Positions 15,892-23,803 of a DNA stretch of 32,716 nt are shown one piece after another. Position 1 is the first letter of the stretch, and each line of letters opens with the position of its first letter. The notes under the pieces are model-generated. The model searched no databases, had not been told where the DNA came from, and saw only the letters and a program-made list of their open reading frames with translations. This DNA comes from Spirochaeta sp. (GTDB lineage: Bacteria > Spirochaetota > Spirochaetia > DSM-27196 > Alkalispirochaetaceae). The stretch is from NCBI GenBank assembly GCA_007130865.1, contig SLRR01000300.1:1-32716 (forward strand), given 5' to 3'. Position numbers and translations under genes: made by a program.

Positions 15892-17589
15892 ATGGATCCC
15901 GTAAAAGACACCAGCCCGGTGCTGGCACAGTTTCTAGGTGACAAGGATTTTCCCGTCGACTGGGAAGACGACGAGGAAAAGAAACTATTCTGGTTCTACG
16001 ACGACAACCACTGCCCGTTCCCGATCTCACCCATGTGGTACAGTTTGAACGGATGGTGGGGTCCGACCTGCGAGTATCTCTTCCGTCGGTTCGATATCGA
16101 TACCGGCGTACGGTGGCACGGCAAGAAAGTAAACGGTTACCTGTACACCGCGATCGAACCGCGGGATCCCAAGGACGTTCCGGAAGTTCAGAAATACTAC
16201 CATTGGATCATGCCCACCTACGCTATGAACTTCCTGGAATGGTGGAAGAAACGGTACTTGCCGGAGATTCTCAGAAACTTTGAATACCTGGACAATTTTG
16301 ACACGGAAAACGCTACGGTTCAGGAACTCATGATCTACCTGGAAGAGGCGATCGATATCCAGGAACGACATTTCCGCCTGCACTGGATCCTGAACTGGGC
16401 CCAGTTCGCCGCGTCGATGAATTTCAACGGAGTCGCCAAGTCACTTATCCCCGACGTCGATCCGGATAAGCTCGGTAAAGTAAACGTCTCCCGGGAAGAC
16501 CGCAACTGGGACAGTCTCAAAGCGCTCTATGACCTGAAAGAAGCTGTGAAAAACAGCAAGGAGCTCCGGTCCATCTTCGACTCCGCCGAGACCGCCACCG
16601 AAATTCGCCCCGTACTGGAAGGAAACGCCGCCGGCCGCGCGTTCCTAAAGGATCTTGCCGCCTACGCAAAGGAGTTCGGATACAAGGCAGTCTACCCTCA
16701 CGAGTACGTGTTCAAAACGTACGTCGAGGACGACACGCCGATCCTGGAACAGATCAAGGGGTATCTCGCATCCGACTGGAACTACCACGACGTGTACGAC
16801 AACGCTATTCGGGAACAGGACCAGGCGATCGCGTACCTCCGGGACAAGGTCAAGGACAAGTCCTCTGAGGAAAAACAGCAGTTCGAGAACGCTCTCAAAT
16901 TGAACCTCAATATGCTGCCCCTGACACCGGATCACCACTTCTACATGGACCAGGGTACGTGGGCCCGCATGCGTCTCACGCTCATCGCCGTGGGCAAACG
17001 TCTCGTAAAGGACGGCTTGCTGGACGACCAGGAAGACATCATGATGCTTACCCACGAGCAACTGCGGCGGTATGTTCCCGATCCTGAAAACTATCCCGGG
17101 CGGAAACTGATCGCCGAAGCCAAGGCAAAGATCAAGGAAGCGGAAAAACTCACCCCGCCCGACTGGGTCGGTACAGTCACCAAGTGGAACATGTACGAAG
17201 AACCGTACCACACACTCTGGGGTTATCCGGAACGGTTTGAGCGGAAGCAGAAAGGCGAAAGTGTAAAAGGCGTCGTCGATGGCGTCCCCGCTTCACCGGG
17301 TGTTGTAGAGGGCATCGCGCGCGTCGTGAAGAGTCCGGCGGAGTTTGATTCCGTCAAACAGGGTGAGATCATCGTTTGTATCATGACAAACCCCGCGTGG
17401 GTCGTTGTTTTCAGCAAGATCATCGCGATCGTCACCGACTCCGGTGGCGCCCTTTCTCACTCGGCGGTGGTAGCGAGAGAATTCATGATTCCCGCCGTGG
17501 TAGGTACCGGAAGCGCTACCAGGGAGATCAAAAGCGGCGACCGGATTCGCGTCAACGGTAACGAAGGAAAGGTTACGATTATCGAATAA
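15892..17589 (+). CDS. PEP-utilizing enzyme with C-terminal phosphohistidine swivelling domain, no ATP-grasp domain
   Basis: A 565-residue protein. The C-terminus (about 475-565) is the mobile phosphohistidine domain of PEP synthase/PPDK-type enzymes: VDGVPASPGVVEGIARVV, then TDSGGALSHSAVVAREFMIP with the presumed phospho-acceptor H523. Residues 1-470 are a large, tryptophan- and tyrosine-rich, mostly helical region without an ATP-grasp nucleotide-binding domain or a PEP-binding barrel. It somewhat resembles the substrate-binding part of rifampin phosphotransferase or the large subunit of phenylphosphate synthase. No ATP-grasp partner is in the window. AGGAGG lies 6 nt before the ATG at 15892. 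It is probably monocistronic, with an operator upstream and a hairpin downstream. The likely role is phosphoryl transfer to the pathway substrate, in need of a partner; this is inference. Confidence 0.8.
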   Translation: MDPVKDTSPVLAQFLGDKDFPVDWEDDEEKKLFWFYDDNHCPFPISPMWYSLNGWWGPTCEYLFRRFDIDTGVRWHGKKVNGYLYTAIEPRDPKDVPEVQKYYHWIMPTYAMNFLEWWKKRYLPEILRNFEYLDNFDTENATVQELMIYLEEAIDIQERHFRLHWILNWAQFAASMNFNGVAKSLIPDVDPDKLGKVNVSREDRNWDSLKALYDLKEAVKNSKELRSIFDSAETATEIRPVLEGNAAGRAFLKDLAAYAKEFGYKAVYPHEYVFKTYVEDDTPILEQIKGYLASDWNYHDVYDNAIREQDQAIAYLRDKVKDKSSEEKQQFENALKLNLNMLPLTPDHHFYMDQGTWARMRLTLIAVGKRLVKDGLLDDQEDIMMLTHEQLRRYVPDPENYPGRKLIAEAKAKIKEAEKLTPPDWVGTVTKWNMYEEPYHTLWGYPERFERKQKGESVKGVVDGVPASPGVVEGIARVVKSPAEFDSVKQGEIIVCIMTNPAWVVVFSKIIAIVTDSGGALSHSAVVAREFMIPAVVGTGSATREIKSGDRIRVNGNEGKVTIIE

Positions 17590-17611
17590 GTTCGAGGTTG
17601 AATCGTTTTCA

Positions 17612-17652
17612 GGGGGCCGGAACAAGACCGCAGCTACCCGGTCCCGGCTCCC
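17612..17652. terminator. two-part hairpin between convergent genes
   Basis: GGGGGCCGG (17612-17620) pairs with CCGGCTCCC (17644-17652; one G-U pair). Inside it, GACCG (17626-17630) pairs with CGGTC (17639-17643). It lies 23 nt after the stop of the PEP-type gene. No U-tract follows, so termination is plausible but not certain. Confidence 0.45.
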
Positions 17653-17764
17653 GGCGTGCGGTGGTGGCGGATAACTTTCCGTCGCCGCCCACGCCTCTTC
17701 CGGTCTGACCCCGGTGCGCTGCGCATCGTTATCAACAAGAACCGCGCCGGGTCGGGAAGACCGT

Positions 17765-18703
17765 TCAGTACGCCTTTACGATCTCCCATGCTTCTTCAAG
17801 TGTTGCAAGCGAGTGCTCTACCACAACGTCGGGAGTCCACTCGCCGTGGGGAGATACTTCGAAACTGAGAACAGGCCTGGTTTCCCGGTTCAGGAAGCCG
17901 CCGTCAAGCAGGACCTGCAGGTACTCCGCAAGCTCCGCCACGCAGTTTTCGCCCGCTGGGTCGCAGAGCGGCGGATGAGTGTCGCCGTTGAGGGGGTGGC
18001 CCGGTTTGTCCTTCACGCAGTTTCCCATGTGCGCGTGTACCACAAACTCTCCGGCGGCGTCCCAGGCCTCCCGAGGAGTTTCCCCCTGGAGCGGCAAATG
18101 GCTGAGGTCGAGCATCAACCCGAAGGAGGGGTGGGATTTCCTTACCTCCCGAGCGACCGCGGCAGCAGCTCGGTTCGGTCCGATGAGGCGGTTTTTTCCG
18201 TAGTCGAGCTGGTCGAACGACACAAGTACGAGCGGTATCGCCCCCCGGTCAGCCAGTGTGTCGGCGATCTCCGTCAGGGAACGTACGAGCCGGTCCGTGG
18301 CGCGGGCGCGGTCGGCCTCACCTGTGGCGGGACCACTCAACAGGGCGAACCCCGTCGCTCCGAGCTCGTACGCCTGCGGCACCACCGCCCTGACGGCGGA
18401 AACGGCGCGGCGGCGATGATCCTCGTCGAGGGAATTGAGATCGAGATCCTGCGTAAGCAATACCGGGTGCGCACCGAACGCGATCGTCTTCCCATTCCGC
18501 GCTTTGCACCGCGTGACGGCGGCACGCATCGCGTCATCGTTGATCCAGGCACACTCCACCGCGTCAAACTCGGGTGACTCCAGGAGGCTGATCAGAGACG
18601 AGTGGTCGCCGCCACCGGTAATCGTGTCCTTGTACAACATATAGTGTACGATGCCGAGCCTGCAGTAATCTCGAATCCTATCGTCCACACGAAGGTTGCT
18701 CAT
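17765..18703 (-). CDS. sugar phosphate isomerase/epimerase-like TIM barrel (xylose isomerase-like family)
   Basis: A 312-residue AP-endonuclease-2/xylose-isomerase-like barrel. Probable metal-site residues are E50 (FDAVECAW), the Asp/His of LMLDLSHLPLQGE, HAHMGNC, and the Glu of LSFEVSPHGEW near the C-terminus. Members isomerise or epimerise ketoses and related polyols, or dehydrate inosose-type compounds. The ATG at 18703 fits the family start. It has no clear Shine-Dalgarno, and the operator copy 18704-18719 abuts the start codon, so the message may be leaderless or the start may differ. A longer frame to 18760 begins with TTG inside the divergent gene leader and is less likely. It is divergent from the dehydrogenase/lactonase unit. 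Confidence 0.82.
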   Translation of the reverse strand: MSNLRVDDRIRDYCRLGIVHYMLYKDTITGGGDHSSLISLLESPEFDAVECAWINDDAMRAAVTRCKARNGKTIAFGAHPVLLTQDLDLNSLDEDHRRRAVSAVRAVVPQAYELGATGFALLSGPATGEADRARATDRLVRSLTEIADTLADRGAIPLVLVSFDQLDYGKNRLIGPNRAAAAVAREVRKSHPSFGLMLDLSHLPLQGETPREAWDAAGEFVVHAHMGNCVKDKPGHPLNGDTHPPLCDPAGENCVAELAEYLQVLLDGGFLNRETRPVLSFEVSPHGEWTPDVVVEHSLATLEEAWEIVKAY

Positions 18704-18724
18704 CGATAATCGATAACATACAAT
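18696..18724 (+). promoter_or_regulatory. candidate promoter of the dehydrogenase/lactonase unit
   Basis: TTGCTC (18696-18701), a 17-nt spacer and TACAAT (18719-18724), the same -10 as in the binding-protein promoter. The spacer is filled by the operator copy at 18704-18719, so a bound repressor would block polymerase. Confidence 0.5.
18704..18719. promoter_or_regulatory. palindromic operator copy 3 (CGATAATCGATAACAT, degenerate)
   Basis: Matches CGATTATCGATAATCG at 12 of 16 positions. It is placed between two divergent genes, inside the plus-strand promoter spacer and next to the minus-strand start codon. It is the weakest of the five copies but is well positioned. Confidence 0.5.
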
Positions 18725-18753
18725 GCCCGGTAGATCAAGGAGACGCGCTGCAA

Positions 18754-19833
18754 ATGACAATACCGGAAGAAATGGACGCCCTGGTTTTGACGGGGCCTGG
18801 AACGTTTGAGGTACGGAAAGAACCGGTACCGCATCCCGGTCCGGGAGAAGTCCTGTGCAGAATACGGGCGATCGCGATCTGCGGGAGTGATCCCGAGATC
18901 ATCCGGGGGGATATCGCCGGGTACTGGCCTCCCCACTACCCGTTCATCGCAGGTCATGAGTGGTCCGGTGAGGTTGTCGCTCTCGGAGAAGGGGTTACCA
19001 ACTTCAGAGAGGGAGACCGCGTCGCCGGAGAAGCGCATAAGGGATGCGGATACTGCTCGCGATGCCTGGAAGGTCGATACAACTTGTGCCGTAACTACAT
19101 GAAGCCGGAAACGGGTCACCGCCATTACGGGTTTACCAATAACGGCGCGTACGCCCAGTACAACGCGTACTCGGTGAAGGCGATCACCCACCTTCCGGAC
19201 AACCTCTCGTTTCGGGAGGGCGCTCTCATCGACACCGCGGGAATCGTGGCTCACGCGATGGAACTCACCGGGATCACCCCCGGTGGCACGGTGGCCGTTA
19301 TCGGACCGGGTCCGATCGGACTGATCGCGCTTCGTCTCGCCCGCGCCCTCGGAGCCGCCCGGACGATCATCGTCGGTCGAAAACCACGTCTGGCCGCGGC
19401 GGAGTCAACCGCGGACCACCTGGTCGATTTCGAGTCGAGCGACCCCGTCGATACCATACGGACGATAACCGGCGATTTCGGCGTGGACGAGGCTTTTGAG
19501 TGTTCCGGAGCCCTGGGCACGTTCAACCAGGCGGTACGCATCGTGAAACGGGGTGGTCGGATCGGCCTGCTGGGCGTACCACCAAAGGACGTGGTGGAGG
19601 AATTACCGTTCGCCTACATCGTGGCAAATGAGATAGCCGTATTCGGTTCCAAGGCGAATCCGCACGTTGCCGCCGGCGTTCTCCGGCTTTGCGCGTCGAA
19701 ACAGCTTCCGATCAGGGACCTGATTACACACGCGTTCCCGCTGGAGTCGTTCGGCGACGCGCTTGATACGTTTGTCCGCCGACGCGAGGGCGCTTTGAAG
19801 GTGGTGATCGAACCGCACGGCCCGGAGCTCTGA
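18754..19833 (+). CDS. zinc-dependent alcohol/polyol dehydrogenase (MDR superfamily)
   Basis: A 359-residue medium-chain dehydrogenase. Catalytic zinc ligands are C43 (ICGSD) and H68/E69 (GHEWSG). The structural zinc lobe is C98, C101, C104 and C112 (CGYCSRC...LC). The Rossmann loop GPGPIG is at about 184-189. The family oxidises secondary alcohols of polyols, sugars or sugar acids with NAD(P), for example sorbitol or threonine dehydrogenases. AAGGAG precedes the ATG at 18754 by 11 nt; an alternative ATG at 18772 would drop six residues. The lactonase starts 12 nt after its stop, so the two form one operon. A dehydrogenase followed by a lactonase suggests oxidation of a cyclic hemiacetal, or a following step (inference). 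Confidence 0.92.
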   Translation: MTIPEEMDALVLTGPGTFEVRKEPVPHPGPGEVLCRIRAIAICGSDPEIIRGDIAGYWPPHYPFIAGHEWSGEVVALGEGVTNFREGDRVAGEAHKGCGYCSRCLEGRYNLCRNYMKPETGHRHYGFTNNGAYAQYNAYSVKAITHLPDNLSFREGALIDTAGIVAHAMELTGITPGGTVAVIGPGPIGLIALRLARALGAARTIIVGRKPRLAAAESTADHLVDFESSDPVDTIRTITGDFGVDEAFECSGALGTFNQAVRIVKRGGRIGLLGVPPKDVVEELPFAYIVANEIAVFGSKANPHVAAGVLRLCASKQLPIRDLITHAFPLESFGDALDTFVRRREGALKVVIEPHGPEL

Positions 19834-19845
19834 CGGGAGTCGTTT

Positions 19846-20955
19846 ATGACAGATAACACGCTCCGCATGTTCGTCGGAACATATACCGAGCCGATCCTGT
19901 TTGGTACGGGATCCGTTCTCCACGGTAAAGGTTGCGGGATATACGCGTACGATATAGATATCGACAGTGGTGACGCCGTACACGCCGGTACGATCGAGAG
20001 CGTCCGCAACCCCTCCTACCTGACGTTATCCGCCGATTCTTCCGTTCTGTTCTGCGTTAATGAGTTGAAATCCGAAGACCGGCGTACCGGCGGAGCAGTC
20101 AGCTCATACGCCCTGGCCGGTGGTCCGGGGGAGGCTCGTTTTATCGGTTCCCGGCCCTCCCGTGGCGCCGACCCGTGCCACCTCACCCTCGATCGTTCCG
20201 GTCGTTTCCTGCTTACGGCAAACTTCATGAGCGGAAGTATCAGCGTCCATCCCGTTTCAAACACCGGAGAAATAGGCTCGACAAGCGATTTCCGGGAGCA
20301 CCGCGGTTCCGGCACGGATCCCGTACGCCAGCAGGGGCCTCACGCCCACGCAGTTACGGTAAGCGCGGATAATCGATTTGTCTTTGTACCCGACCTGGGA
20401 CTCGACGCGATCGTAGTATACGAGTTTGATTCCCTGCGAGGACTCCTCAGGGACAGGCCGGATCTCCTGGTCGCATCGAGACCCGGCGCGGGACCGCGCC
20501 ATATCGTATTTACCCCGGACGATCGGTTTGCGTATCTGATCAACGAACTCAACTCGACGATAACAGCGTACCGGTACGATCCGCCGTCGGGCCGCCTGAA
20601 CACGCTGCAGGTACTATCCACGTTGCCGGCGGTGTTCCGAGGTCACGCCACCGGCGCACACATCGATCTTTCTCCCTGCGGTCGATATCTTTACGCGTCC
20701 AACCGCGGCCACGATTCGATCGTAACGTTCCGCATTGACCAACAGTCGGGGGAGCTTGCCGTATCCGGGCACGTCGGCAGCGGGGGAGCGTGCCCGCGCT
20801 GCTTTGCGATTACTCCTGCCGGAGATCTGCTGGCAGCAGCCAACCAGGACACCGATACGATCGTATTTTTCTCTCCCGATCGGGAGACCGGATTACCGAC
20901 GCGTATCGGCCATGAAGTATCGATACCTACTCCGGTGTGCGTGGTTTTTGCGTAG
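19846..20955 (+). CDS. seven-bladed beta-propeller lactonase (6-phosphogluconolactonase YbhE-like family)
   Basis: A 369-residue protein with repeated propeller blades. Blade-like repeats include NPSYLTLSADSS, PCHLTLDRSGRFLLTANF, HAVTVSADNRFVFVPDLGLD, PRHIVFTPDDRFAYLINELN, IDLSPCGRYLYASNRGHDS and CFAITPAGDLLAAANQ. This matches the cytoplasmic lactonase family that includes E. coli 6-phosphogluconolactonase (Pgl) and cis,cis-muconate-lactonizing relatives. No signal peptide is evident. It should hydrolyse a sugar lactone or related ester formed by a partner oxidoreductase. It is co-transcribed with the zinc dehydrogenase. It has a weak ribosome-binding site; the ATG at 19846 is the natural start. 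Confidence 0.9.
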   Translation: MTDNTLRMFVGTYTEPILFGTGSVLHGKGCGIYAYDIDIDSGDAVHAGTIESVRNPSYLTLSADSSVLFCVNELKSEDRRTGGAVSSYALAGGPGEARFIGSRPSRGADPCHLTLDRSGRFLLTANFMSGSISVHPVSNTGEIGSTSDFREHRGSGTDPVRQQGPHAHAVTVSADNRFVFVPDLGLDAIVVYEFDSLRGLLRDRPDLLVASRPGAGPRHIVFTPDDRFAYLINELNSTITAYRYDPPSGRLNTLQVLSTLPAVFRGHATGAHIDLSPCGRYLYASNRGHDSIVTFRIDQQSGELAVSGHVGSGGACPRCFAITPAGDLLAAANQDTDTIVFFSPDRETGLPTRIGHEVSIPTPVCVVFA

Positions 20956-21066
20956 GATCAGCCGCGCTCGGCGACTACCGGGTCCACAATCGCTTATCAC
21001 GCCCGCAACCAGCAATTCTCAATCTTTCCTGGTATGGATGGTTATACTCCTCGATATGGCGTGTTT

Positions 21067-21110
21067 CAAAGTGAAGGCGATGCATCCGGGGATGCATCGC
21101 CTTCACTTTG
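21067..21110. repeat. 20-bp perfect inverted repeat (hairpin) with CGGG loop
   Basis: The arm 21067-21086 (begins CAAAGTGAAGG) is exactly complementary to 21091-21110, with a 4-nt loop CGGG. It lies 111 nt after the lactonase stop and 27 nt before the -35 of the binding-protein promoter. No T-tract follows on either strand. It may act as a terminator, an RNA-stabilising stem or a barrier to read-through into the transporter promoter. The surrounding 20956-21239 gap has no convincing gene. Confidence 0.85.
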
Positions 21111-21137
21111 AGAACACCTGGCCCGCAACGATTTTTG

Positions 21138-21166
21138 TTGACAGCTCAATGACCCGGGCATACAAT
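21138..21166 (+). promoter_or_regulatory. strong sigma-70 promoter of the ABC binding-protein gene
   Basis: TTGACA (21138-21143), a 17-nt spacer and TACAAT (21161-21166): close to consensus. Transcription should begin near 21173, at the edge of the palindrome at 21175-21190. Confidence 0.8.
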
Positions 21167-21174
21167 GAACGTAT

Positions 21175-21190
21175 CGATTATCGATAATCG
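21175..21190. promoter_or_regulatory. palindromic operator CGATTATCGATAATCG, copy 4
   Basis: A perfect 16-bp palindrome covering about +2 to +17 of the binding-protein transcript, a classical repressor position. It is made of the same half-sites as copy 1, with their order exchanged. Confidence 0.75.
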
Positions 21191-21239
21191 CTGGACTTTG
21201 GTTCCGGCGAGGTTTTTTTATCCCACAAGGAGGAAGAGT

Positions 21240-22511
21240 ATGAAACGATTGCTCATCGTGACCCTGGTATTACTGACGGCAACGACGGTTGTCTTTGCCG
21301 GTGGACGCGCGGAAGCGGAACCGGATGATGTCATTCGGGTCGGTGTGTTGGCCGTAGGCGAAGGTGCGTTTGCGATCCAGGGAGTGGATTGCTTTCGTGG
21401 ATTCGACCTGGCGATTGGAGAGTACGACGGTACGGTCGCGGGCAAGCGGATCGAGACGCAACGGTATTACTCCGATGGTACGCCGGACAGCGCCATGACT
21501 GCCGCGCGTCGTGCGATCGAGCAGGACGACGTGGATATTCTCGTCGGACCCCTGTCGGGAAGTGAAGGTCTGGCAATCGCCGAATATGCCAAGGACTGGC
21601 CGAACAAAACGTTTATCAACGGCAGCTCCGGCGCCGCGGATACAACGCTCGTAGTTCAAGCGCCCAACTTCTTCCGTTTCTCCCTGGACGGTACGCAGTG
21701 GCAAGGCGGTCTCGGAACCTATGCGTATGACGAGCTCGGTTATCGACGCATAGCGATCGTAGCGGAAGACTATTCCTTCCAGTACACCCAGCGCATGGGC
21801 TTTCTGCTTGAGTTCGGTGAGCTCGGCGGACGCGTGGTGGAGAACTTCTGGGTACCGATCGACGTTGATGACTTCAGCTCCGTAATAGCATCTCTGCCCG
21901 ATGACGACGAGATCGACGCTGTCTGGCTCGGACTCGGTGGATCAAACGCCGTAGTGTTCCTCGAACAGTACGTACGGGCCGGCCGCGAGACACCGCTTAT
22001 CGGAAGTTCCGTAACGGTCGATGCAACGGTTCTCGACGTGGAAGGTCGTTTCCGCGAGTTCCTGATCGGGACTCCCTCGGCGGGCCCCGTCGCAGCTGAC
22101 ATCGATACACCTGAATGGCGCGCGTTCCTTAACGCGTATCGCCAGGAGTTTCCTGACGGGTTCGCGTCTCCTTCCCTGTTTGGACACGCATACTACGTAG
22201 GGACAAAGGCGATGCTTCTGGCGCTCGAAGAAGTCGGAGGCGATCTCTCCGACGGGCAGGCCCGGTTCCAGGAAGCGCTTGCCAATCTCGACTTCCAGCA
22301 GCCTACCGGCCGCCTCCGCCTCGACCACAATCGACAGGCGATCGGTACAAACGTGGTAACGGTGGTTCGTGAGGACGCCGACGGCAACCTGGTCAACTCG
22401 GCGATCCACATCGCCACGGATATCAACCAGACAATGGGTGTACCGGAAGATGAGTTCCGGGCGATGGGCAGCCCCAGTCGGACGAACCCGAGTTATCCGG
22501 TAGAGGATTAG
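21240..22511 (+). CDS. ABC transporter substrate-binding protein, branched-chain amino acid (Leu/Ile/Val) type
   Basis: A 423-residue periplasmic binding protein, type 1 fold. The signal peptide covers residues 1-20 (MKRLLIVTLVLLTATTVVFA), followed by GGRAEAE with no lipobox cysteine, a spirochaete-like pattern. Core motifs are IRVGVLAVGEGAFAIQG, GFDLAIGEYDG, DILVGPLSGSEGLAIAEYAK and LGLGGSNAVVFLEQY. AAGGAGG is 6-7 nt upstream of the ATG at 21240. It delivers solute to the LivH/M permeases encoded on the opposite strand at 26119-27965. Liv-type systems transport amino acids but also purines, aromatics, amides and other carboxylates, so the ligand is open. Expression is probably repressed through the operator at 21175-21190, and a good terminator follows at 22550-22584. 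Confidence 0.93.
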   Translation: MKRLLIVTLVLLTATTVVFAGGRAEAEPDDVIRVGVLAVGEGAFAIQGVDCFRGFDLAIGEYDGTVAGKRIETQRYYSDGTPDSAMTAARRAIEQDDVDILVGPLSGSEGLAIAEYAKDWPNKTFINGSSGAADTTLVVQAPNFFRFSLDGTQWQGGLGTYAYDELGYRRIAIVAEDYSFQYTQRMGFLLEFGELGGRVVENFWVPIDVDDFSSVIASLPDDDEIDAVWLGLGGSNAVVFLEQYVRAGRETPLIGSSVTVDATVLDVEGRFREFLIGTPSAGPVAADIDTPEWRAFLNAYRQEFPDGFASPSLFGHAYYVGTKAMLLALEEVGGDLSDGQARFQEALANLDFQQPTGRLRLDHNRQAIGTNVVTVVREDADGNLVNSAIHIATDINQTMGVPEDEFRAMGSPSRTNPSYPVED

Positions 22512-22549
22512 ATCAACCTGTTAATCACTTGATATTAACGGAACGGTAT

Positions 22550-22584
22550 CGGCCGCTTGCGCCTGGGCGTAGGCGGCCGTTTTT
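22550..22584 (+). terminator. intrinsic terminator after the binding-protein gene
   Basis: CGGCCGC (22550-22556) pairs with GCGGCCG (22573-22579), followed by five T (22580-22584). The inner part can also form CGC/GCG pairs. It is a clear rho-independent terminator 38 nt after the stop, placed just before the convergent UPF0261 gene end. Confidence 0.85.
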
Positions 22585-22598
22585 GGCACATTGTGAGT

Positions 22599-23795
22599 TT
22601 ATTTATGAACTTCGCGAAACGCGTCAAGAAGTGCGTCGGCAAACTGAGAATCGTTGATATTGAACGGAAGCCGGATCACCGTTCGGCACCCGGTCTCATG
22701 TACTGTTTCTTCTATTGCGCTGAACAGCGCCTCATCCGCCTCGGGATCATGAAAGGGTTGTCCCTCGGCGTCCAGCAGCGAGACGCCTTTTTCCGGTAAG
22801 AGGAATCGCACCTCGCCCTGCATTTGATTGAGCTTTTCACCGATCCAACGTCCCGCAGCCCGGTTCTCCGCGACCGTAGTCCGCATGAGCGTCACGTTCG
22901 CGTTATGAATGTAGAGATTGCGGTGGGAGAACTCCTTGGGAACCGTGTCGCGGGCGGCGAAGTTCACCATATCAAGAGCCCCCGCGGACCCTACGTACGG
23001 AATGCCTCGTCGTATCACCGCTCCCAGACGATCTTCCCCGGCGCTCATGATTCCGCCTACGATCAGATCGGCGATCTCCGTCGTGGTCACATCGATAATA
23101 TGGGATATCATCCCCGAGTCGATCAGTTTTTCCATCGATCGGCCACCGGTGCCGGTAGCGTGAAACACAAGCGGATCGTATTCAGTCTCTATGCGACCGC
23201 GAATCGCCGTGACGCAGGGCGTGGTGACTCCGAACATCGTCATTCCGAGGGTAGGTTTCTCCTCGGCACGGTTGGATACGGCGTTCATTGCCATACCAGC
23301 GACGGCGTGTGCCGCGTTACCCAGAACAACCCGGGAGATCCGATTGATACCGGCCACGTCGGTGACCGAATACGTCATCGTGATATCACTCGGTCCCACA
23401 TACGGCGCGACGTTGCCGCTGGCCATCGTGCTCACCATCACTTTGGGCACGCCTACCGGTAACCGTTGCATCGCGGCGGTCACGAGGGCGGTGTTCCCGG
23501 AACCTCCGATTCCGATCACACCGCCGATATCCTTCCGCGAGAGAAGAAACTCCGCGAGCGCTGTCGACATAAGTCCGACCGCTTCTCCACGATCATCCAC
23601 CGTACCGAGAAATCCGGGACGACTCGGGTGAAACGCTGCAATATCCCGGTTCGTAACGTCCGCCTGCGCGGTCCCGGGAAGCGACGAAACATCCACCGTA
23701 ATTACTGCGGCACCGGCCTCCCGTACACAATCCGCTACATACTGCAGTTCGTCCGACTTGGTATCAAACGTTCCCACTACGTAGACAGCGTTCAT
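22599..23795 (-). CDS. Tm-1-like / UPF0261 family protein
   Basis: A 398-residue protein of the family related to the ATP-binding N-terminal domain of the tomato Tm-1 resistance protein. It opens MNAVYVVGTFDTKSDELQYVAD. A glycine-rich IGGSGNTALVTAAMQRLPVGVPKVMVST lies near residues 95-125, and TYSVTDVAGINRISRVVLGNAAHAVAGM follows. The fold comprises two Rossmann-like domains. Biochemical function in bacteria is not established to my knowledge. It lies 8 nt downstream of the PEP-hydrolase-like gene; the two correspond to the N- and C-terminal halves of plant Tm-1. GAGGTGA precedes the ATG at 23795. It is last in the Liv transporter operon, so a role in processing the imported solute is likely (inference). 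Confidence 0.9.
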   Translation of the reverse strand: MNAVYVVGTFDTKSDELQYVADCVREAGAAVITVDVSSLPGTAQADVTNRDIAAFHPSRPGFLGTVDDRGEAVGLMSTALAEFLLSRKDIGGVIGIGGSGNTALVTAAMQRLPVGVPKVMVSTMASGNVAPYVGPSDITMTYSVTDVAGINRISRVVLGNAAHAVAGMAMNAVSNRAEEKPTLGMTMFGVTTPCVTAIRGRIETEYDPLVFHATGTGGRSMEKLIDSGMISHIIDVTTTEIADLIVGGIMSAGEDRLGAVIRRGIPYVGSAGALDMVNFAARDTVPKEFSHRNLYIHNANVTLMRTTVAENRAAGRWIGEKLNQMQGEVRFLLPEKGVSLLDAEGQPFHDPEADEALFSAIEETVHETGCRTVIRLPFNINDSQFADALLDAFREVHK

Positions 23796-23803
23796 GGTTC
23801 ACC

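Noticed and set aside
20361-20376. GATAATCGAT sequence resembling the shared operator
   Set aside because: It lies inside the lactonase coding region, only one half matches, and no promoter is near.
22520-22539. GTTAAT...ATTAAC inverted repeat after the binding-protein gene
   Set aside because: The arms are only 6 bp and AT-rich, and the clear terminator at 22550-22584 explains the region.
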